A stretch of 64,000 nt of DNA. It comes from Rhodococcus phenolicus. Its GTDB lineage: Bacteria; Actinomycetota; Actinomycetes; Mycobacteriales; Mycobacteriaceae. The notes under the pieces are model-generated. The model saw nothing but the letters and a program-made list of their open reading frames with translations. It did no database searches and was not told where the DNA came from. A program made the position numbers and the translations under genes. The stretch is from assembly GCF_001646785.1 (NCBI RefSeq), contig NZ_LRRH01000043.1:31404-95403 (forward strand), given 5' to 3'. Position 1 is the stretch's first letter. The number at the start of each line of letters is the position of its first letter. Of this stretch, positions 29,232 through 39,269 are shown in pieces.

Positions 29232-30086
29232 TCAGTTGCTGCCCTTGGCGAACGAGGTGGACCCGAACGACGACGAGTTCGACCCGTTGAACGTGTCCTC
29301 GTCCCCGTCGACCGGAACCGCGGAGCCCCGCTGTTCGAGCTCTTCGAGCTGCGACTCCAGGTACGACTTCAGGCGCACGCGGTACTCGCGTTCGAACGTC
29401 TTGAGCCGCTCGATACGACCCTCGAGCACCGAACGCTGCTGGTTGATGGTCGCCATGATCTCAGTGTGCTTCTTCTCCGCGTCCGCCTGCAGCGCGTCGG
29501 CCTTCTCCTTGGCCTGACGCAACTGGGTCTCGGAGCGGGTCCGGGCGTCGGAGAGCATCGCGTCGGACTTCTGGCGCGCATCGGCGATCATCGCCTCGCT
29601 GCGGGTACGCGCATCCGAGACCAGCTGTTCGGAGTTGGTGCGGGCGTTGCGCACGAGCTCCTCGGCCTCGGACTTGGCGTCGCTGGTGAGGCGGTCGGCC
29701 ATCTCCTGTGCGAGACCGATCACCTTGGCGGCCTGCATGCTGGAGTCGCCGGCAGGGGCAGCGGCAGCCACGGGGGCCGGAGCGGGCGCGGGCGCCGGAA
29801 CCGGGGCCGGTTCCGGCTTCGGAGTCTCGACCACTCGCGCAGGTTCCGGTTTGGGGGCCTGGGCCGGTACCTGCCCGCCCGAGCGCGGGCTCTTCTTCGC
29901 GTCGGCGAGCTCCTGATCGAGCTCCGCCACCCGCTGGCGCAGGTCGGCGTTCTCCTCGATGAGGGTCGTCAGCTCCTGCTCGACGAGATCGAGGAAGGCA
30001 TCGACCTCGTCCTCGTTGTAGCCACGCTTCCCGATCGGAGGCTTGCTGAACGCGACATTGTGCACATCAGCTGGTGTCAGCGGCAT
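29232..30086 (-). CDS. wag31: Polar growth and division protein Wag31 (DivIVA)
   Basis: A 284-residue DivIVA homologue that gathers at curved membranes of the cell poles and septum and recruits the apical growth machinery. The N-terminal membrane-binding domain is clear ([20 protein letters not shown], then [14 protein letters not shown]). A Pro/Ala-rich linker of about 40 residues follows, then a long coiled coil made of repeated ARTxSEx units (about 130-250) and a Ser/Gly-rich tail. The linker is long and low in complexity. An AAGGGA site lies eight bases before the ATG. It ends the dcw cluster; the 256-base gap upstream probably holds its own promoter. Confidence 0.96.
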   Translation of the reverse strand: MPLTPADVHNVAFSKPPIGKRGYNEDEVDAFLDLVEQELTTLIEENADLRQRVAELDQELADAKKSPRSGGQVPAQAPKPEPARVVETPKPEPAPVPAPAPAPAPVAAAAPAGDSSMQAAKVIGLAQEMADRLTSDAKSEAEELVRNARTNSEQLVSDARTRSEAMIADARQKSDAMLSDARTRSETQLRQAKEKADALQADAEKKHTEIMATINQQRSVLEGRIERLKTFEREYRVRLKSYLESQLEELEQRGSAVPVDGDEDTFNGSNSSSFGSTSFAKGSN

Positions 30087-30128
30087 GGAAGGGTCCCTTC
30101 ACGCATCGTGTAAGCGGTCAAGCAGCGT

Positions 30129-30260
30129 TCAGCGATATCCACATTCCTGCCGGAATCGACGGTCGGGTCGAAATCCGCAGTCGTGTCGATATCCGCAGTG
30201 CCGTCGATATCGACGACCCTGCCAAAATCCACAGTGCCGTCGATAACTGCATTGCGTCAC
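30129..30260. repeat. Degenerate short tandem repeats upstream of wag31
   Basis: Between yggT and wag31 the sequence repeats variants of a 16- to 20-base unit built on TCGATATCCGCAGTGCCG, with about six imperfect copies (examples begin at 30168, 30186, 30203, 30224 and 30239). GATATC and CAGTGCCG cores recur. It lies within the wag31 leader or promoter region and encodes nothing convincing. Confidence 0.6.
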
Positions 30261-30342
30261 GCGTATCGACCCCACTGTATCTGGCATTCCATTCTGGCAC
30301 AGAGCAGCGTTCGCGCAGCCTGCGCAACACGGGTGTCGGCCC

Positions 30343-30633
30343 TCAGACCATGCCACCGCGCGGGATGAATGCCATCAGAAAATAGACGATGAACAGCAAG
30401 ACCATGATGGACAGATCGAGCCGCACGCCTCCCAGGGAAAGCGGGGGGATGAGCCGCCGGAGCAGCTTCACGGGCGGATCGGTGACCGTGAAGATCGCCT
30501 CGAGAACCACGACGACGAATCCCGTCGGTTTCCAGTCCCGCGCGAAGGTCCGGATGAACTCGACGATGATTCGTCCGATCAACAGGAGCCAGAAAATGAA
30601 GAGCAGGAACCAGAGCACCTCGAATACGGCCAC
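30343..30633 (-). CDS. yggT: YggT family membrane protein
   Basis: A 96-residue protein with two hydrophobic regions (VLWFLLFIFWLLLIGRIIVE and LSIMVLLFIVYFLMAFIP) joined by a basic loop with TDPPVKLLRRLIPPL, the YggT family hallmark. Its genomic place between sepF and wag31 is conserved in actinobacteria; family members are linked to cell-wall or osmotic functions without a settled biochemical role. It begins with GTG at 30633, and a hairpin terminator upstream suggests transcription separate from sepF. Confidence 0.92.
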   Translation of the reverse strand: MAVFEVLWFLLFIFWLLLIGRIIVEFIRTFARDWKPTGFVVVVLEAIFTVTDPPVKLLRRLIPPLSLGGVRLDLSIMVLLFIVYFLMAFIPRGGMV

Positions 30634-30674
30634 CCGCCCACTCTGCCCGACGAAGACGGATCCATCAAAACCGA

Positions 30675-30715
30675 AACGCCCGGCGCACGGTGATCTGCAC
30701 CATGCGCCGGGCGTT
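30675..30715 (-). terminator. Rho-independent-like terminator after sepF
   Basis: A 13-bp perfect stem (AACGCCCGGCGCA at 30675-30687 with its complement at 30703-30715), extended after a mismatch by GGTG/CACC around the loop ATCTG. On the minus strand it is followed by TCGGTTTTGA, which includes four T residues. It lies about 30 bases past the sepF stop. Confidence 0.8.
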
Positions 30716-30744
30716 CGGGCGGCTCGGGTCGGCTGTGCCGGCGG

Positions 30745-31416
30745 CTACTGCTGGCTGTAGAAACCCGTCTCGGCGATGCGCCGGCGCTCTTCGGCGGAGA
30801 CGTCGATATCGGCCGGCGACAGCAGGAACACCTTCGTCGCCACCTTGTCGAACGAACCCCGCAGGGCGAAGGCCAGACCGGCAGCGAAGTCGACGAGGCG
30901 CTTCGCGTCGGCGTTGCTCATCTCGACGAGGTCCATGATGACCGGGGTGCCGTCGCGGAACCGCTCACCGATCGTGCGGGCCTCACCGTAATCGCGCGGA
31001 CGCAGTGTGGTGATCTTCGACAACGGGCCTCCCTCGTCGAACAGGGCGCCGCGGCGAGCCTCGGTGCGTTCGAGCCGCGGCTCTCCCGCCAGCGAGGACC
31101 GGCCGGGAGCGCGAGTCGGAGCTGCAGCGGCGCGGGGTGCGCGTGCGGAAATCGGCTCGACCCGTGGGGGCCGTGGCGGAGCCTCGTACCGATCGAAATC
31201 GTCCTGAGGGAATTCGTGGGCGGGCTCGTCCCGGCGCGACGGCGGGTACTCGTCCCGGTGCGACGGGCCGTAGCCACCGGAGTACGACGGTTCGCTGTAC
31301 TCCCGTTCGCGGTCGCGTTCACGGCGCGCGCTCGCCGGATCATCGAGGTAGTCGTCCTCGTAGTCCTCGAGCGGCACCATCCCGAAGTAGGCCTTGAACT
31401 TGTGGAGTGTGCTCAT
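30745..31416 (-). CDS. sepF: Cell division protein SepF
   Basis: A 223-residue FtsZ-binding membrane adaptor. The N-terminal amphipathic helix ([15 protein letters not shown]) attaches to the membrane, an Arg/Asp/Pro-rich disordered linker of about 110 residues follows, and the C-terminal SepF domain ([20 protein letters not shown] through [17 protein letters not shown]) binds the FtsZ tail and polymerises. Actinobacteria lack FtsA and ZipA, so SepF is the main tether for the Z-ring. ATG at 31416 has GGGAAGG upstream. It follows yggS by 32 bases. Confidence 0.95.
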   Translation of the reverse strand: MSTLHKFKAYFGMVPLEDYEDDYLDDPASARRERDREREYSEPSYSGGYGPSHRDEYPPSRRDEPAHEFPQDDFDRYEAPPRPPRVEPISARAPRAAAAPTRAPGRSSLAGEPRLERTEARRGALFDEGGPLSKITTLRPRDYGEARTIGERFRDGTPVIMDLVEMSNADAKRLVDFAAGLAFALRGSFDKVATKVFLLSPADIDVSAEERRRIAETGFYSQQ

Positions 31417-31448
31417 CGATCGCCCTTCCCTCGCGCGGCGGTTGAAGA

Positions 31449-32189
31449 TCAGGCTAGCGGTCGTCGACCCATCACCGCGGTTCCGACACGCACGCATGTC
31501 GAACCCCAGCGGACCGCCTGCTCGAGATCTCCGGACATTCCCGCCGACAGCTCGGTCGCTCCGGGGTGGCCGGCCAGCACCTGCGAGTGCATGCGCGCGA
31601 GCTGCTCGAACGCCGCGTCCGGGTCCCAGCCGAGCGGGGGAACCCCCATCAGCCCCGCCAGTTTCAGCCCCTCGGCGTCCGCCACAGCGGCGGCCAGCGC
31701 CTCGAGATCGGCCGCGGCCACACCGCCGCGCTGCGGATCGCCGTCCAGGCTGACCTGCAGCAACACGCGGATCGGCGTGACACGGTCGCCGGCATCGCGT
31801 GCTGCCCGCGCTCCGGCCGCGACCGCATCGGCGAGCCGGATGCTGTCGACCGAGTGAATGGTGTGCGCCCACCGGGCCACCGCGCGGGCCTTGTTGCGTT
31901 GCAGCCGGCCGATCATGTGCCAGGCGACCCCGGGATCGGTGACCGTCCCGCGGAAGCGGGTGATCTTCGCACCGGCCTCCTGCTCGCGTGATTCCCCGAA
32001 GGATCGGCAACCCAGCTCGTACAGCAGGACCGCGTCCGATGCGGGGAAGTACTTCGTCACCGGCAGCAGCTCCACGTCGCCGGGGGCGCGGCCCGCCGCC
32101 CGGGCCGCCTCGTCCAGCCGGTTGCGCACCGCGGCCAGGGCCCCGGCGAGCTCGGCGCGCCGAGCGTCCGGGCCTCCGGATTCGCTCAT
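31449..32189 (-). CDS. yggS: PLP homeostasis protein YggS/PLPBP
   Basis: A 246-residue PLP-binding protein of the alanine-racemase-like barrel fold. The cofactor lysine is in [10 protein letters not shown] (near 46); [11 protein letters not shown] and [25 protein letters not shown] are family signatures, the last holding the phosphate-binding loop. Homologues help regulate vitamin B6 levels and have no known catalytic reaction. The ATG overlaps the pgeF stop by four bases (ATGA), implying coupled translation. Confidence 0.95.
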   Translation of the reverse strand: MSESGGPDARRAELAGALAAVRNRLDEAARAAGRAPGDVELLPVTKYFPASDAVLLYELGCRSFGESREQEAGAKITRFRGTVTDPGVAWHMIGRLQRNKARAVARWAHTIHSVDSIRLADAVAAGARAARDAGDRVTPIRVLLQVSLDGDPQRGGVAAADLEALAAAVADAEGLKLAGLMGVPPLGWDPDAAFEQLARMHSQVLAGHPGATELSAGMSGDLEQAVRWGSTCVRVGTAVMGRRPLA

Positions 32190-32935
32190 TCGGCGCTCTC
32201 CGCGCCCGGCTGTTCCTCGAGCCAGATCACCGAGGCGAGCCGGCCCGTGGGGGCGGATCGACGGTGACTGAACAGCATCGTGTCCTCGATGGTGCATCGC
32301 GGGTCCTCCGCGACCGCGGAGACACCGAGGTCCAGCAGCTGGCGGCGCAGCCCCGCCCGCAGATCCAGGCCGGGTGTGCCCTTGACCGTGCGGGTGGCGC
32401 TGCCGGGCAGGTGTGCTTCGACGTCGTCGCGCATCGCTGCGGGAACCTCGTAGCGACGGCCGCTCGCGGCAGGGCCGAGGAACGCACCGATGCGTTCGGG
32501 GCGCGCCCCGAGATCGACCATGGCCTCGACGACCTTGGGCACGATGCCGATGCGGGCACCGATCCGGCCGGCGTGGGCGGCGGCGACGACACCGGCCTCC
32601 TCGTCGGCCAGCATCACCGACACGCAGTCGGCGCTGAGGGTGACCAGCGCCAGACCGACCTCGCGGGTGACGAGCGCGTCGGTGGCGGGCACCGGACCGT
32701 CGACCGGTCCGTCCACCACGGTGACGTTGCGGCTGTGGATCTGTTCCATCCACACGAAACGTTCGAACGGCAGCCCGATCACCGACGCGAGGCGGCGGCG
32801 GTTCGAGTCGACGGCGGCGGGGTCGTCACCGACGTGATCGCCGAGGTTGAACGAGTCGTACGGGGGCGCGGACACGCCGCCGGCACGCGTGGTGACGACT
32901 CTGCGTGCGCGGAGCGTGCTCTGCGACACGGTCAC
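32186..32935 (-). CDS. pgeF: Laccase-domain purine nucleoside phosphorylase family protein (YfiH/PgeF)
   Basis: A 249-residue multicopper-laccase-fold protein. The metal-site residues of the family are present: His in MEQIHSRN (near 67), Cys in [10 protein letters not shown] (near 104) and His in AAHAGRIG (near 121). Members act on purine nucleosides or correct Ser misincorporation in peptidoglycan precursors (PgeF of E. coli), and the dcw position fits the second role. GTG at 32935 overlaps the ftsZ stop by four bases, so it should be coupled to ftsZ. Confidence 0.93.
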   Translation of the reverse strand: MTVSQSTLRARRVVTTRAGGVSAPPYDSFNLGDHVGDDPAAVDSNRRRLASVIGLPFERFVWMEQIHSRNVTVVDGPVDGPVPATDALVTREVGLALVTLSADCVSVMLADEEAGVVAAAHAGRIGARIGIVPKVVEAMVDLGARPERIGAFLGPAASGRRYEVPAAMRDDVEAHLPGSATRTVKGTPGLDLRAGLRRQLLDLGVSAVAEDPRCTIEDTMLFSHRRSAPTGRLASVIWLEEQPGAESAE

Positions 32936-34116
32936 CGGCGCATGAAGATCGGCACGTCGACGTCGTCGTCGCCGTCCTCGTCGTCGACGGGCACGGGACG
33001 GGGCTGGGCGCCGCCGGGGGCGGCGACGGCACCGGCACTCGTGGGTGCGGCCTCACGACCCGTTTCCTCGGGGCGCTCGCTGCGGCCGAGTTCCCCGGCA
33101 CGGGCCGGGCTGATGGTGCCGGTCCGGGCTGCGGGCTGGGCGGGCGCCTCGACGGGGCGGCGCGCCGGGGTGCCACCGTCGAATCCGGCAGCGATGACCG
33201 TGACGCGCACTTCGTCGCCGAGCGAGTCGTCGATCACGGTGCCGAAGATGATGTTGGCGTCGATGTGCGCGGCTTCCTGCACGAGCGAAGCCGCCTCGTT
33301 GATCTCGAACAGACCCAGGTCGGAGCCACCGGCGATGGACAGCAGCACGCCGCGGGCGCCTTCCATGGACGCCTCGAGCAGCGGCGAGTTGATGGCCGCC
33401 TCGGCCGCCTTGATGGCCCGGCCCTCACCGCGCGAGGAGCCGATGCCCATGAGGGCGCTGCCCGCACCCGACATGACGCCCTTCACGTCCGCGAAGTCGA
33501 CGTTGATCAGACCCGGGGTCGTGATGAGATCCGTGATGCCCTGGACACCGTTGAGCAGCACCTCGTCGGCGGAGCGGAACGCGTCCATGAGGCTGACCGC
33601 GGCGTCGCCGAGCTGGAGCAGCCGGTCGTTGGGGATGACGATGAGCGTGTCGCACGATTCGCGCAGCGTCTGGATGCCGGTGTCGGCCTGGCTGCCGCGC
33701 CGCTTGCCCTCGAACGAGAACGGCCGGGTCACCACACCGACGGTCAGCGCACCGAGCTTGCGCGCGATGCTGGCGACGACGGGCGCGCCGCCGGTACCGG
33801 TGCCGCCGCCCTCACCGGCGGTGACGAAGACCATGTCGGCGCCCTTGAGGACCTCTTCGATCTCGTCCTTGTGGTCCTCGGCGGCCTTGCGGCCGACCTC
33901 GGGATCGGCGCCGGCGCCGAGGCCGCGGGTGAGCTCGCGTCCGACGTCGAGCTTGACGTCGGCATCGGACATCAGGAGCGCCTGCGCGTCGGTGTTGACG
34001 GCGATGAACTCGACTCCCTTGAGTCCCTGCTCGATCATGCGGTTGACCGCGTTAACGCCGCCACCGCCGATACCGACGACCTTGATTACGGCGAGGTAGT
34101 TGTGCGGGGGCGTCAT
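32932..34116 (-). CDS. ftsZ: Cell division GTPase FtsZ
   Basis: Tubulin-like GTPase of 394 residues that forms the Z-ring. The nucleotide motif GGGTGTG lies at about 103-109, the T7 loop appears later as [14 protein letters not shown], and the N-terminal [13 protein letters not shown] is intact. A Pro/Ala-rich linker leads to the C-terminal [11 protein letters not shown] peptide that binds SepF and other partners. GGAAGG precedes the ATG. A 194-base gap from ftsQ contains a TTGACA element and a small inverted repeat, consistent with an internal promoter for ftsZ. Confidence 0.98.
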   Translation of the reverse strand: MTPPHNYLAVIKVVGIGGGGVNAVNRMIEQGLKGVEFIAVNTDAQALLMSDADVKLDVGRELTRGLGAGADPEVGRKAAEDHKDEIEEVLKGADMVFVTAGEGGGTGTGGAPVVASIARKLGALTVGVVTRPFSFEGKRRGSQADTGIQTLRESCDTLIVIPNDRLLQLGDAAVSLMDAFRSADEVLLNGVQGITDLITTPGLINVDFADVKGVMSGAGSALMGIGSSRGEGRAIKAAEAAINSPLLEASMEGARGVLLSIAGGSDLGLFEINEAASLVQEAAHIDANIIFGTVIDDSLGDEVRVTVIAAGFDGGTPARRPVEAPAQPAARTGTISPARAGELGRSERPEETGREAAPTSAGAVAAPGGAQPRPVPVDDEDGDDDVDVPIFMRR

Positions 34117-34194
34117 GGGCTCTCGCCTTCCTGGTTTCGGGTCACGCTTCGATCGATCGATGTCTCAACTGTGCTGGGCCACCGGGCAAACCCT

Positions 34195-34220
34195 CAACCA
34201 CAGGTTGAAGGTTATGTCAA
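34195..34220 (-). promoter_or_regulatory. Candidate ftsZ promoter with inverted repeat
   Basis: On the minus strand TTGACA (34220-34215), a perfect -35, is followed by a region with the inverted repeat TCAACC-ACA-GGTTGA (34194-34208). The -10 is not clear, with TTGAGG or GAGGGT near the expected place. The inverted repeat would lie between -35 and -10 and could be an operator. Confidence 0.45.
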
Positions 34221-34310
34221 GTAACCGGACTGGGCGAAACGCTATGGCACCGCGACCGCGATTCGCCAGCAGACGCGCCGACGAGTCGCCACGAATTTCC
34301 GCGCATCTCG

Positions 34311-35048
34311 TCACCGGACGGTCGGCAGGTCCGGGCCCGCCACGTCGTAGGTCTGTCCCGGCTGGGTGAGCAGGGGGATCACCACGGCCGCTTTGCGATC
34401 CGAACGGTCCGGTCCGCCCCACACCACGACCCGGCCGTCGAGCAGGACCAGCGAGACGTCCGTCGGCGACGCCGCGTTCACCTCCGCCACCTGGAAGCGC
34501 AGCTCCGGGGGCAGCGCGCCGAGCACCTCGAGGGCCGCCGCCGTTGCCGGATCACCGGTCCCGGGCGTCGCGGTGACCAGGCGCGGCGTCTGCATCGGCG
34601 GCGGCTCCACCGCGAAGTCGACGCCCTCGGCATCGACCGAATGCGTACCGTCGGAGGCGTCGAAGTACACCTCGGCGACCCGTTCGGTCACGGTGACCCG
34701 CACGGTCGACGGATAGACCCGCTGGACGCGCACCTCGGCGGCGCGCGGCAGTTCCGCCACGCGTTGCGCGGCGGCTGCGGTGTCCACCCGCAGCAGCGGA
34801 GTGCCCTCCGCGACAGCGAGCTGTGTGATCACGTCCTCGCGCGGGATCGTGTCGGCACCGACGACCTCCACCGTCCGCACCGACAACAGGGGCGAGAGCC
34901 AGGCGACCGCGATGATCCCGAGCACGACGAGGACGGCCCCGGCACCGATGAGCACCGTGCGCAGCCGGACCGACCGGCCGGAAGGCCGCCGCGCGGCCGA
35001 ACGCGCGGTGCGTTTCCGGCTCGAGGACCGGGTCGGTGTCTCGGTCAC
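34311..35048 (-). CDS. ftsQ: Cell division protein FtsQ
   Basis: A 245-residue bitopic divisome protein. A basic cytoplasmic tail (about 25 residues) precedes one transmembrane helix ([21 protein letters not shown]), then the POTRA domain ([24 protein letters not shown]) and the beta domain ([19 protein letters not shown]), which bind FtsB/FtsL-like partners outside the membrane. GTG at 35048 overlaps the murC stop by four bases. Confidence 0.95.
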   Translation of the reverse strand: MTETPTRSSSRKRTARSAARRPSGRSVRLRTVLIGAGAVLVVLGIIAVAWLSPLLSVRTVEVVGADTIPREDVITQLAVAEGTPLLRVDTAAAAQRVAELPRAAEVRVQRVYPSTVRVTVTERVAEVYFDASDGTHSVDAEGVDFAVEPPPMQTPRLVTATPGTGDPATAAALEVLGALPPELRFQVAEVNAASPTDVSLVLLDGRVVVWGGPDRSDRKAAVVIPLLTQPGQTYDVAGPDLPTVR

Positions 35049-36577
35049 GGTCTGCCCGACCCCGATCCGTCGATCGGCCCGGAGCGGAACCGGCCCGGCT
35101 TGCTGCGCAACGCGTCGAGGATCTGGCGTCCGAGCATGGTCACGTCGCCCGCGCCCATCGTGATGACGATGTCGCCGGGGCGGCTCAGTTGCGCCACCTG
35201 GCGCGGAACCAACGACAGGTCCGGCTGGTAGTGCACCGGCTTGGACACCGCCTGGGCCACCAGCGCGCCGCTCACGCCGGGGATGGGTTCTTCGCGGGCT
35301 CCGTAGACGTCGAGGACGACGACCTCGTCGGCGAGGTCGAGTGCCGCGCCGAACTGCGTCGCGAACGTCTCGGTCCGCGAGTACAGGTGCGGCTGGAACA
35401 CCACGATCACCCGGGGACGCTCGGTGCCGGATTCGGCGTACCGCAGCGGTTCGCCCGCCACGAGTTCCGCGGCGGCGGCCAGCACCGCCCGCACCTCCGT
35501 GGGGTGGTGTGCGTAGTCGTCGAACACCCGCACGCCGTGCTCGCGCCCGCTGTATTGGAAGCGCCGGTGGACACCACCGAATCCGGCGAGGCCTTCGATG
35601 GCCTCGTCGACCGGGGCGCCCGCCTCGATCGAGGCGAGCAGTGCGGCCAGCGCGTTGAGCGCCATGTGGCGGCCGGGCACCGACAGCCGCACGGTCCGGG
35701 GGGCGTCCTCCCCGGCGAGGTGAAACTCGGCGACACCGCCGACGTCCTTGGCCTCCCAGGCGACCAACCGCACCCCGACCGGGACGCCGTCGACGAGGGC
35801 GGCGGTACCGATCGTGTCGGCGGAACCGTACCCGGCCACCCTCAGCCCCGGCACGTCGCGTTCGACCACGCGCCGGGCCAGTGCCGCCGACCCCGGATCG
35901 TCCAGGCACACCACGAGCAGCCCGCCGGGCGAGATGCGGGCGACGAAGTCGTCGAAGACCTGGGTGTACGCCTCGGCGGTGCCGAAGAAGTCGAGGTGGT
36001 CGGCCTCGACGTTCGTCACGATCACCACGTTCGGGTCGTACTGCAGCAGCGAGCCGTCGCTCTCGTCGGCCTCGGCGACGAAGACGTCCCCACTGCCCTG
36101 GTGCGCGTTGGTTCCGGACTCGTTCAGCTCGCCACCGACGGCGAACGAGGGGTCGAACCCGCAGTGCTGCAATGTGACCACGAGCATCGACGTCGTCGAC
36201 GTCTTGCCGTGGGTCCCGGAGACCAGGAACGTGCGGTGCCCGCGCATCAGCGAGGCGAGCACCGCGGGGCGCAGCAGTACGGGGATGCCGCGCTCGTGTG
36301 CGGCGACGAGTTCCGGGTTGTCCTTCGGGATGGCCGCGTGCGTGGTCACCACGGCGGTCGGACCCCCGTCGAGCAGGTCCAGAGCGCTCGCGTCGTGCCC
36401 GATGCGGACCGACGCGCCTCGCGCGCGCAGCGCCAGCACGCCGCGGCTCTCCTTGGCATCGGATCCCGAGACCTGGCCGCCGCGAGCCAGCAGGATCCGC
36501 GCGATGCCCGACATCCCGGCCCCGCCGATACCCACCATGTGCACCCGCTCCAGTTCGGCGGGTAGCTGCTCGCTCAT
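35045..36577 (-). CDS. murC: UDP-N-acetylmuramate--L-alanine ligase (MurC)
   Basis: Cytoplasmic Mur ligase of 510 residues adding L-Ala to UDP-MurNAc with ATP. The N-terminal Rossmann region [18 protein letters not shown], the ATP loop GTHGKTST (about 121-128) and [21 protein letters not shown] with the metal-binding residues are clear. AGGAG lies just upstream; the ATG overlaps the murG stop by four bases. Confidence 0.97.
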   Translation of the reverse strand: MSEQLPAELERVHMVGIGGAGMSGIARILLARGGQVSGSDAKESRGVLALRARGASVRIGHDASALDLLDGGPTAVVTTHAAIPKDNPELVAAHERGIPVLLRPAVLASLMRGHRTFLVSGTHGKTSTTSMLVVTLQHCGFDPSFAVGGELNESGTNAHQGSGDVFVAEADESDGSLLQYDPNVVIVTNVEADHLDFFGTAEAYTQVFDDFVARISPGGLLVVCLDDPGSAALARRVVERDVPGLRVAGYGSADTIGTAALVDGVPVGVRLVAWEAKDVGGVAEFHLAGEDAPRTVRLSVPGRHMALNALAALLASIEAGAPVDEAIEGLAGFGGVHRRFQYSGREHGVRVFDDYAHHPTEVRAVLAAAAELVAGEPLRYAESGTERPRVIVVFQPHLYSRTETFATQFGAALDLADEVVVLDVYGAREEPIPGVSGALVAQAVSKPVHYQPDLSLVPRQVAQLSRPGDIVITMGAGDVTMLGRQILDALRSKPGRFRSGPIDGSGSGRP

Positions 36578-37716
36578 CGATCACTCCTGTTCGGGCCCGT
36601 ACCGGCCACGTCGAGCACGATCCGGGCGACTTCGTCTGCCGCGCTGCGGTGCCCCGCTCCGGCAGCGCGACGCCCCATCTCGGTGAGCCGCTGCGCGTCG
36701 GCAAGCAGTGGGATCACCGAGCCCGCCACGAACGCCGGCGTCAGCTCGGCGTCCGAGACGATCATTCCACCTCCGGCAGCGGCGACCGGACGGGCGTTCA
36801 GTTCCTGCTCGCCGTTGCCGTGCGGGAGCGGCACGTACACGGCGGGCAGGCCCACCGCCGACACCTCCGCGACGGTCATGGCACCGGACCGGCAGATCAC
36901 CGCGTCCGCGGCGGAATAGGCCAGGTCCATGCGTTCGAGGTAGGGCACCGCCACATACGGGAAGCGGTCGTGGTCGGGGTGGCCGGGCACGTCGAGGGTG
37001 TTCTTCGGGCCGTGTGCGTGCAGCACCGAGATTCCGGCCGCGGCGAGCTGCGGCGCAGCGCCGGAGACCGCCTCGTTGAGCGAGCGGGCGCCCTGCGAAC
37101 CGCCGAAGACCAGGAGCACCGGTCCGTCGGCGGGCAGGCCGAAGTGCCGCCTGGCCTCGGCGCGCAGCCCGGCCCGGTCCAGCCCGGTGATCGATGCACG
37201 CACCGGGATCCCGACGATCTCCGCGTCTCCGCGGCGCACGATGCCCGACCCCGCGACCGCGGCCAGCACCCGGGCCGCCCGGCGAGCACCGATCTTGTTG
37301 GCGATGCCGGCACTGGCGTTCGCCTCGTGCACGACGACGGGGATGCGGCGGCGACCGCGACCGGAGGCGAGATAGGCGGGCAACGCGACGTACCCGCCGA
37401 AACCGACGATCACGTCGGCGTCGACGCGGTCGAGGACCTCCCGGGTGCGCCGGACCGACGCGATCACCCGGGCGGGCAGTTTCAGCAGGTCCATCGTGGG
37501 TTTGCGCGGCAGCGGGACCGGCGGGATCAGCTCGAGTGGATAGCCGCGCTGCGGGACCAGCTTCGTTTCGAGGCCGCGTTCGGTGCCCAGTGCCGTGACG
37601 GTCGCGTCGGGTACGAGTGCGCGGATCGCGTCGGCGACCGCCAGGGCCGGTTCGATGTGCCCGGCCGTACCACCTCCGGCCACCACCACGGACAGGGCGG
37701 ACTGCTCCCCACTCAC
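36574..37716 (-). CDS. murG: Lipid II synthase (MurG)
   Basis: GT28 glycosyltransferase of 380 residues that adds GlcNAc to lipid I on the inner membrane face. The N-terminal glycine loop GGGTAGH (about 14-20) contacts lipid diphosphate; [14 protein letters not shown] and [26 protein letters not shown] form the UDP-GlcNAc site. GTG at 37716 overlaps the ftsW stop by four bases. Confidence 0.97.
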   Translation of the reverse strand: MSGEQSALSVVVAGGGTAGHIEPALAVADAIRALVPDATVTALGTERGLETKLVPQRGYPLELIPPVPLPRKPTMDLLKLPARVIASVRRTREVLDRVDADVIVGFGGYVALPAYLASGRGRRRIPVVVHEANASAGIANKIGARRAARVLAAVAGSGIVRRGDAEIVGIPVRASITGLDRAGLRAEARRHFGLPADGPVLLVFGGSQGARSLNEAVSGAAPQLAAAGISVLHAHGPKNTLDVPGHPDHDRFPYVAVPYLERMDLAYSAADAVICRSGAMTVAEVSAVGLPAVYVPLPHGNGEQELNARPVAAAGGGMIVSDAELTPAFVAGSVIPLLADAQRLTEMGRRAAGAGHRSAADEVARIVLDVAGTGPNRSDR

Positions 37717-39269
37717 CTACGGTTTCCTCGCTCTCCGGTTCGTCGGTCTGTGCCGCCGCCGGTCTGCTTGCCGTTCGACCTGCGACTGCTGTTCGAATTA
37801 CGGCCGCCGTTCGTCGTGCGGCCGTTCGTTGTGCGGCCCGTCCCCCGCTGGGGGTCCTTCGCCGCACGGGCCCGTCCGGTGCGGCGGTCGGCGGCGCGCG
37901 GGTCGGGGTCACGATCGTGGGCGCCCCGGCCACGGCCGTCACCTTCGCGGCGTGTCCGGTTCGCCGGGGATCCGCCGCGCCGAGGGGCGGGCACCCGCGT
38001 CGCCGCTGCGCGGATCGGCAGGTAGGCCTCCGGTTTGCGGATGCGCAGCAGCCGGCCGAATCGGCCGTCCTGTCCGGCGTGCAGCGCCGCGATGGCTTCC
38101 GGTTCGTGTCGCGCAGCGTTCGCGATCAACCCGAACATGAGCAGTGTGGTGGCGGTGGACGTTCCGCCGGCGGACACGAGCGGGAGCTGCAGGCCGGTGA
38201 CGGGCAGCAGACCGACGACGTATCCGATGTTGATGAAGGCCTGGCCGATGATCCAGGTCGTCGCGGTCGCGGTGAACAGCCGCAGGAACGGATCGACCGA
38301 GCGCATCGCGATGCGCAGGCCCACGTAGGCGAACAGGCCGAACAGGCCGATCACCGCGACCCCGCCGAGAAAGCCGAGTTCCTCGCCGATGATCGCGAAG
38401 ATGAAATCGTTGTGGGCGTTGGGCAGGTAGTTCCACTTGGCGCGGCTCTGACCGAGGCCGCGACCCCAGATACCGCCGTCGGCGAGGGAGAACTTCGCCT
38501 GCCGCGCCTGGTAACCGATGCCCTGCGGATCCTCGCCGGGGTTCAGGAACGCCCGCACACGTGCCGAACGGTATCCGGCGGTGAGAGCCAGGACGACCGC
38601 GAACGCGGAGGCGGTGCCGACGATCCCGAGGAACACCCGCAGCGGCAGACCCGCGAACCACAGCAGGGCGAGCACGATGATCGCGAGGGAGATGGTGGTG
38701 CCGAGGTCCGGCTGGAGCACGATCAGGCCGGTCACGATGAGCGCCGCCGGGATCAGCGGGATCAGCATGTCCTTGAGCGTGCTGTGCTCGCCGCGGCGGG
38801 TGGCGAGCAGATGCGCTCCCCACACCGCGAACGCGATCTTCGCCAGCTCGGACGGCTGCACCGAGATCCCGGCGATGACGAACCAGCCGCGCGTGCCCTG
38901 CGACACGGTGCCGATACCCGGGATGAGCACCAGCGCGAGCATCACGACCGTCACGCACAGTGCCGGGAACGACAGCTTGCGCATCAGGCGTACCGGAACC
39001 TGCAGTGCGGCGTAGAACACGACGAAACCGAGGATCGCGAAGATCACCTGGGAGGTGAACAACCCGTAGGCCGATCCGGCGCTGGCCACCGCCTCGACGC
39101 TCGACGACGACAGCACCATCACCAGTCCGAGCACGGTGAGCAGCACCGCGATGGTGACGACCAGGTGGAACGACGCGAGCGGCCGGGCCATCCACAGCCC
39201 GACCCGTCCCCGGGCGGTCGTGGCGCTCTGGGTCGTGGCCGGCGAGCCGCCGGGCGCGGTCGTGGTCAC
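37713..39269 (-). CDS. ftsW: Septal peptidoglycan glycosyltransferase FtsW
   Basis: SEDS-family membrane polymerase of 518 residues working with PBP3/PbpB. Ten hydrophobic segments are visible, with family motifs [20 protein letters not shown] and the extracellular loop [21 protein letters not shown], plus [20 protein letters not shown] near the end of the membrane part. After the last helix there is an unusually long, strongly basic and low-complexity tail of about 120 residues, rich in Arg, Gly, Asn and Thr, with a tandem RTTNG unit. Actinobacterial FtsW proteins often have cytoplasmic tails that bind FtsZ or PBP3; this one has a high Arg content. GTG overlaps the murD stop. Confidence 0.96.
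   Translation of the reverse strand: MTTTAPGGSPATTQSATTARGRVGLWMARPLASFHLVVTIAVLLTVLGLVMVLSSSSVEAVASAGSAYGLFTSQVIFAILGFVVFYAALQVPVRLMRKLSFPALCVTVVMLALVLIPGIGTVSQGTRGWFVIAGISVQPSELAKIAFAVWGAHLLATRRGEHSTLKDMLIPLIPAALIVTGLIVLQPDLGTTISLAIIVLALLWFAGLPLRVFLGIVGTASAFAVVLALTAGYRSARVRAFLNPGEDPQGIGYQARQAKFSLADGGIWGRGLGQSRAKWNYLPNAHNDFIFAIIGEELGFLGGVAVIGLFGLFAYVGLRIAMRSVDPFLRLFTATATTWIIGQAFINIGYVVGLLPVTGLQLPLVSAGGTSTATTLLMFGLIANAARHEPEAIAALHAGQDGRFGRLLRIRKPEAYLPIRAAATRVPAPRRGGSPANRTRREGDGRGRGAHDRDPDPRAADRRTGRARAAKDPQRGTGRTTNGRTTNGGRNSNSSRRSNGKQTGGGTDRRTGERGNRR

Noticed and set aside
30086..30100. GAAGGG-A-CCCTTC at the wag31 ribosome-binding site as a regulatory hairpin
   Set aside because: The arms are separated by one base and cannot form a hairpin loop; most likely chance around an AAGGGA site.
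24183..30113. A nearly 2000-codon open frame on the plus strand opposite afsR-like, ileS and wag31
   Set aside because: It is antisense to three well-supported genes, is rich in Arg, Ala, Gly and Val without domain motifs, and is the usual by-product of high G+C at codon third positions.
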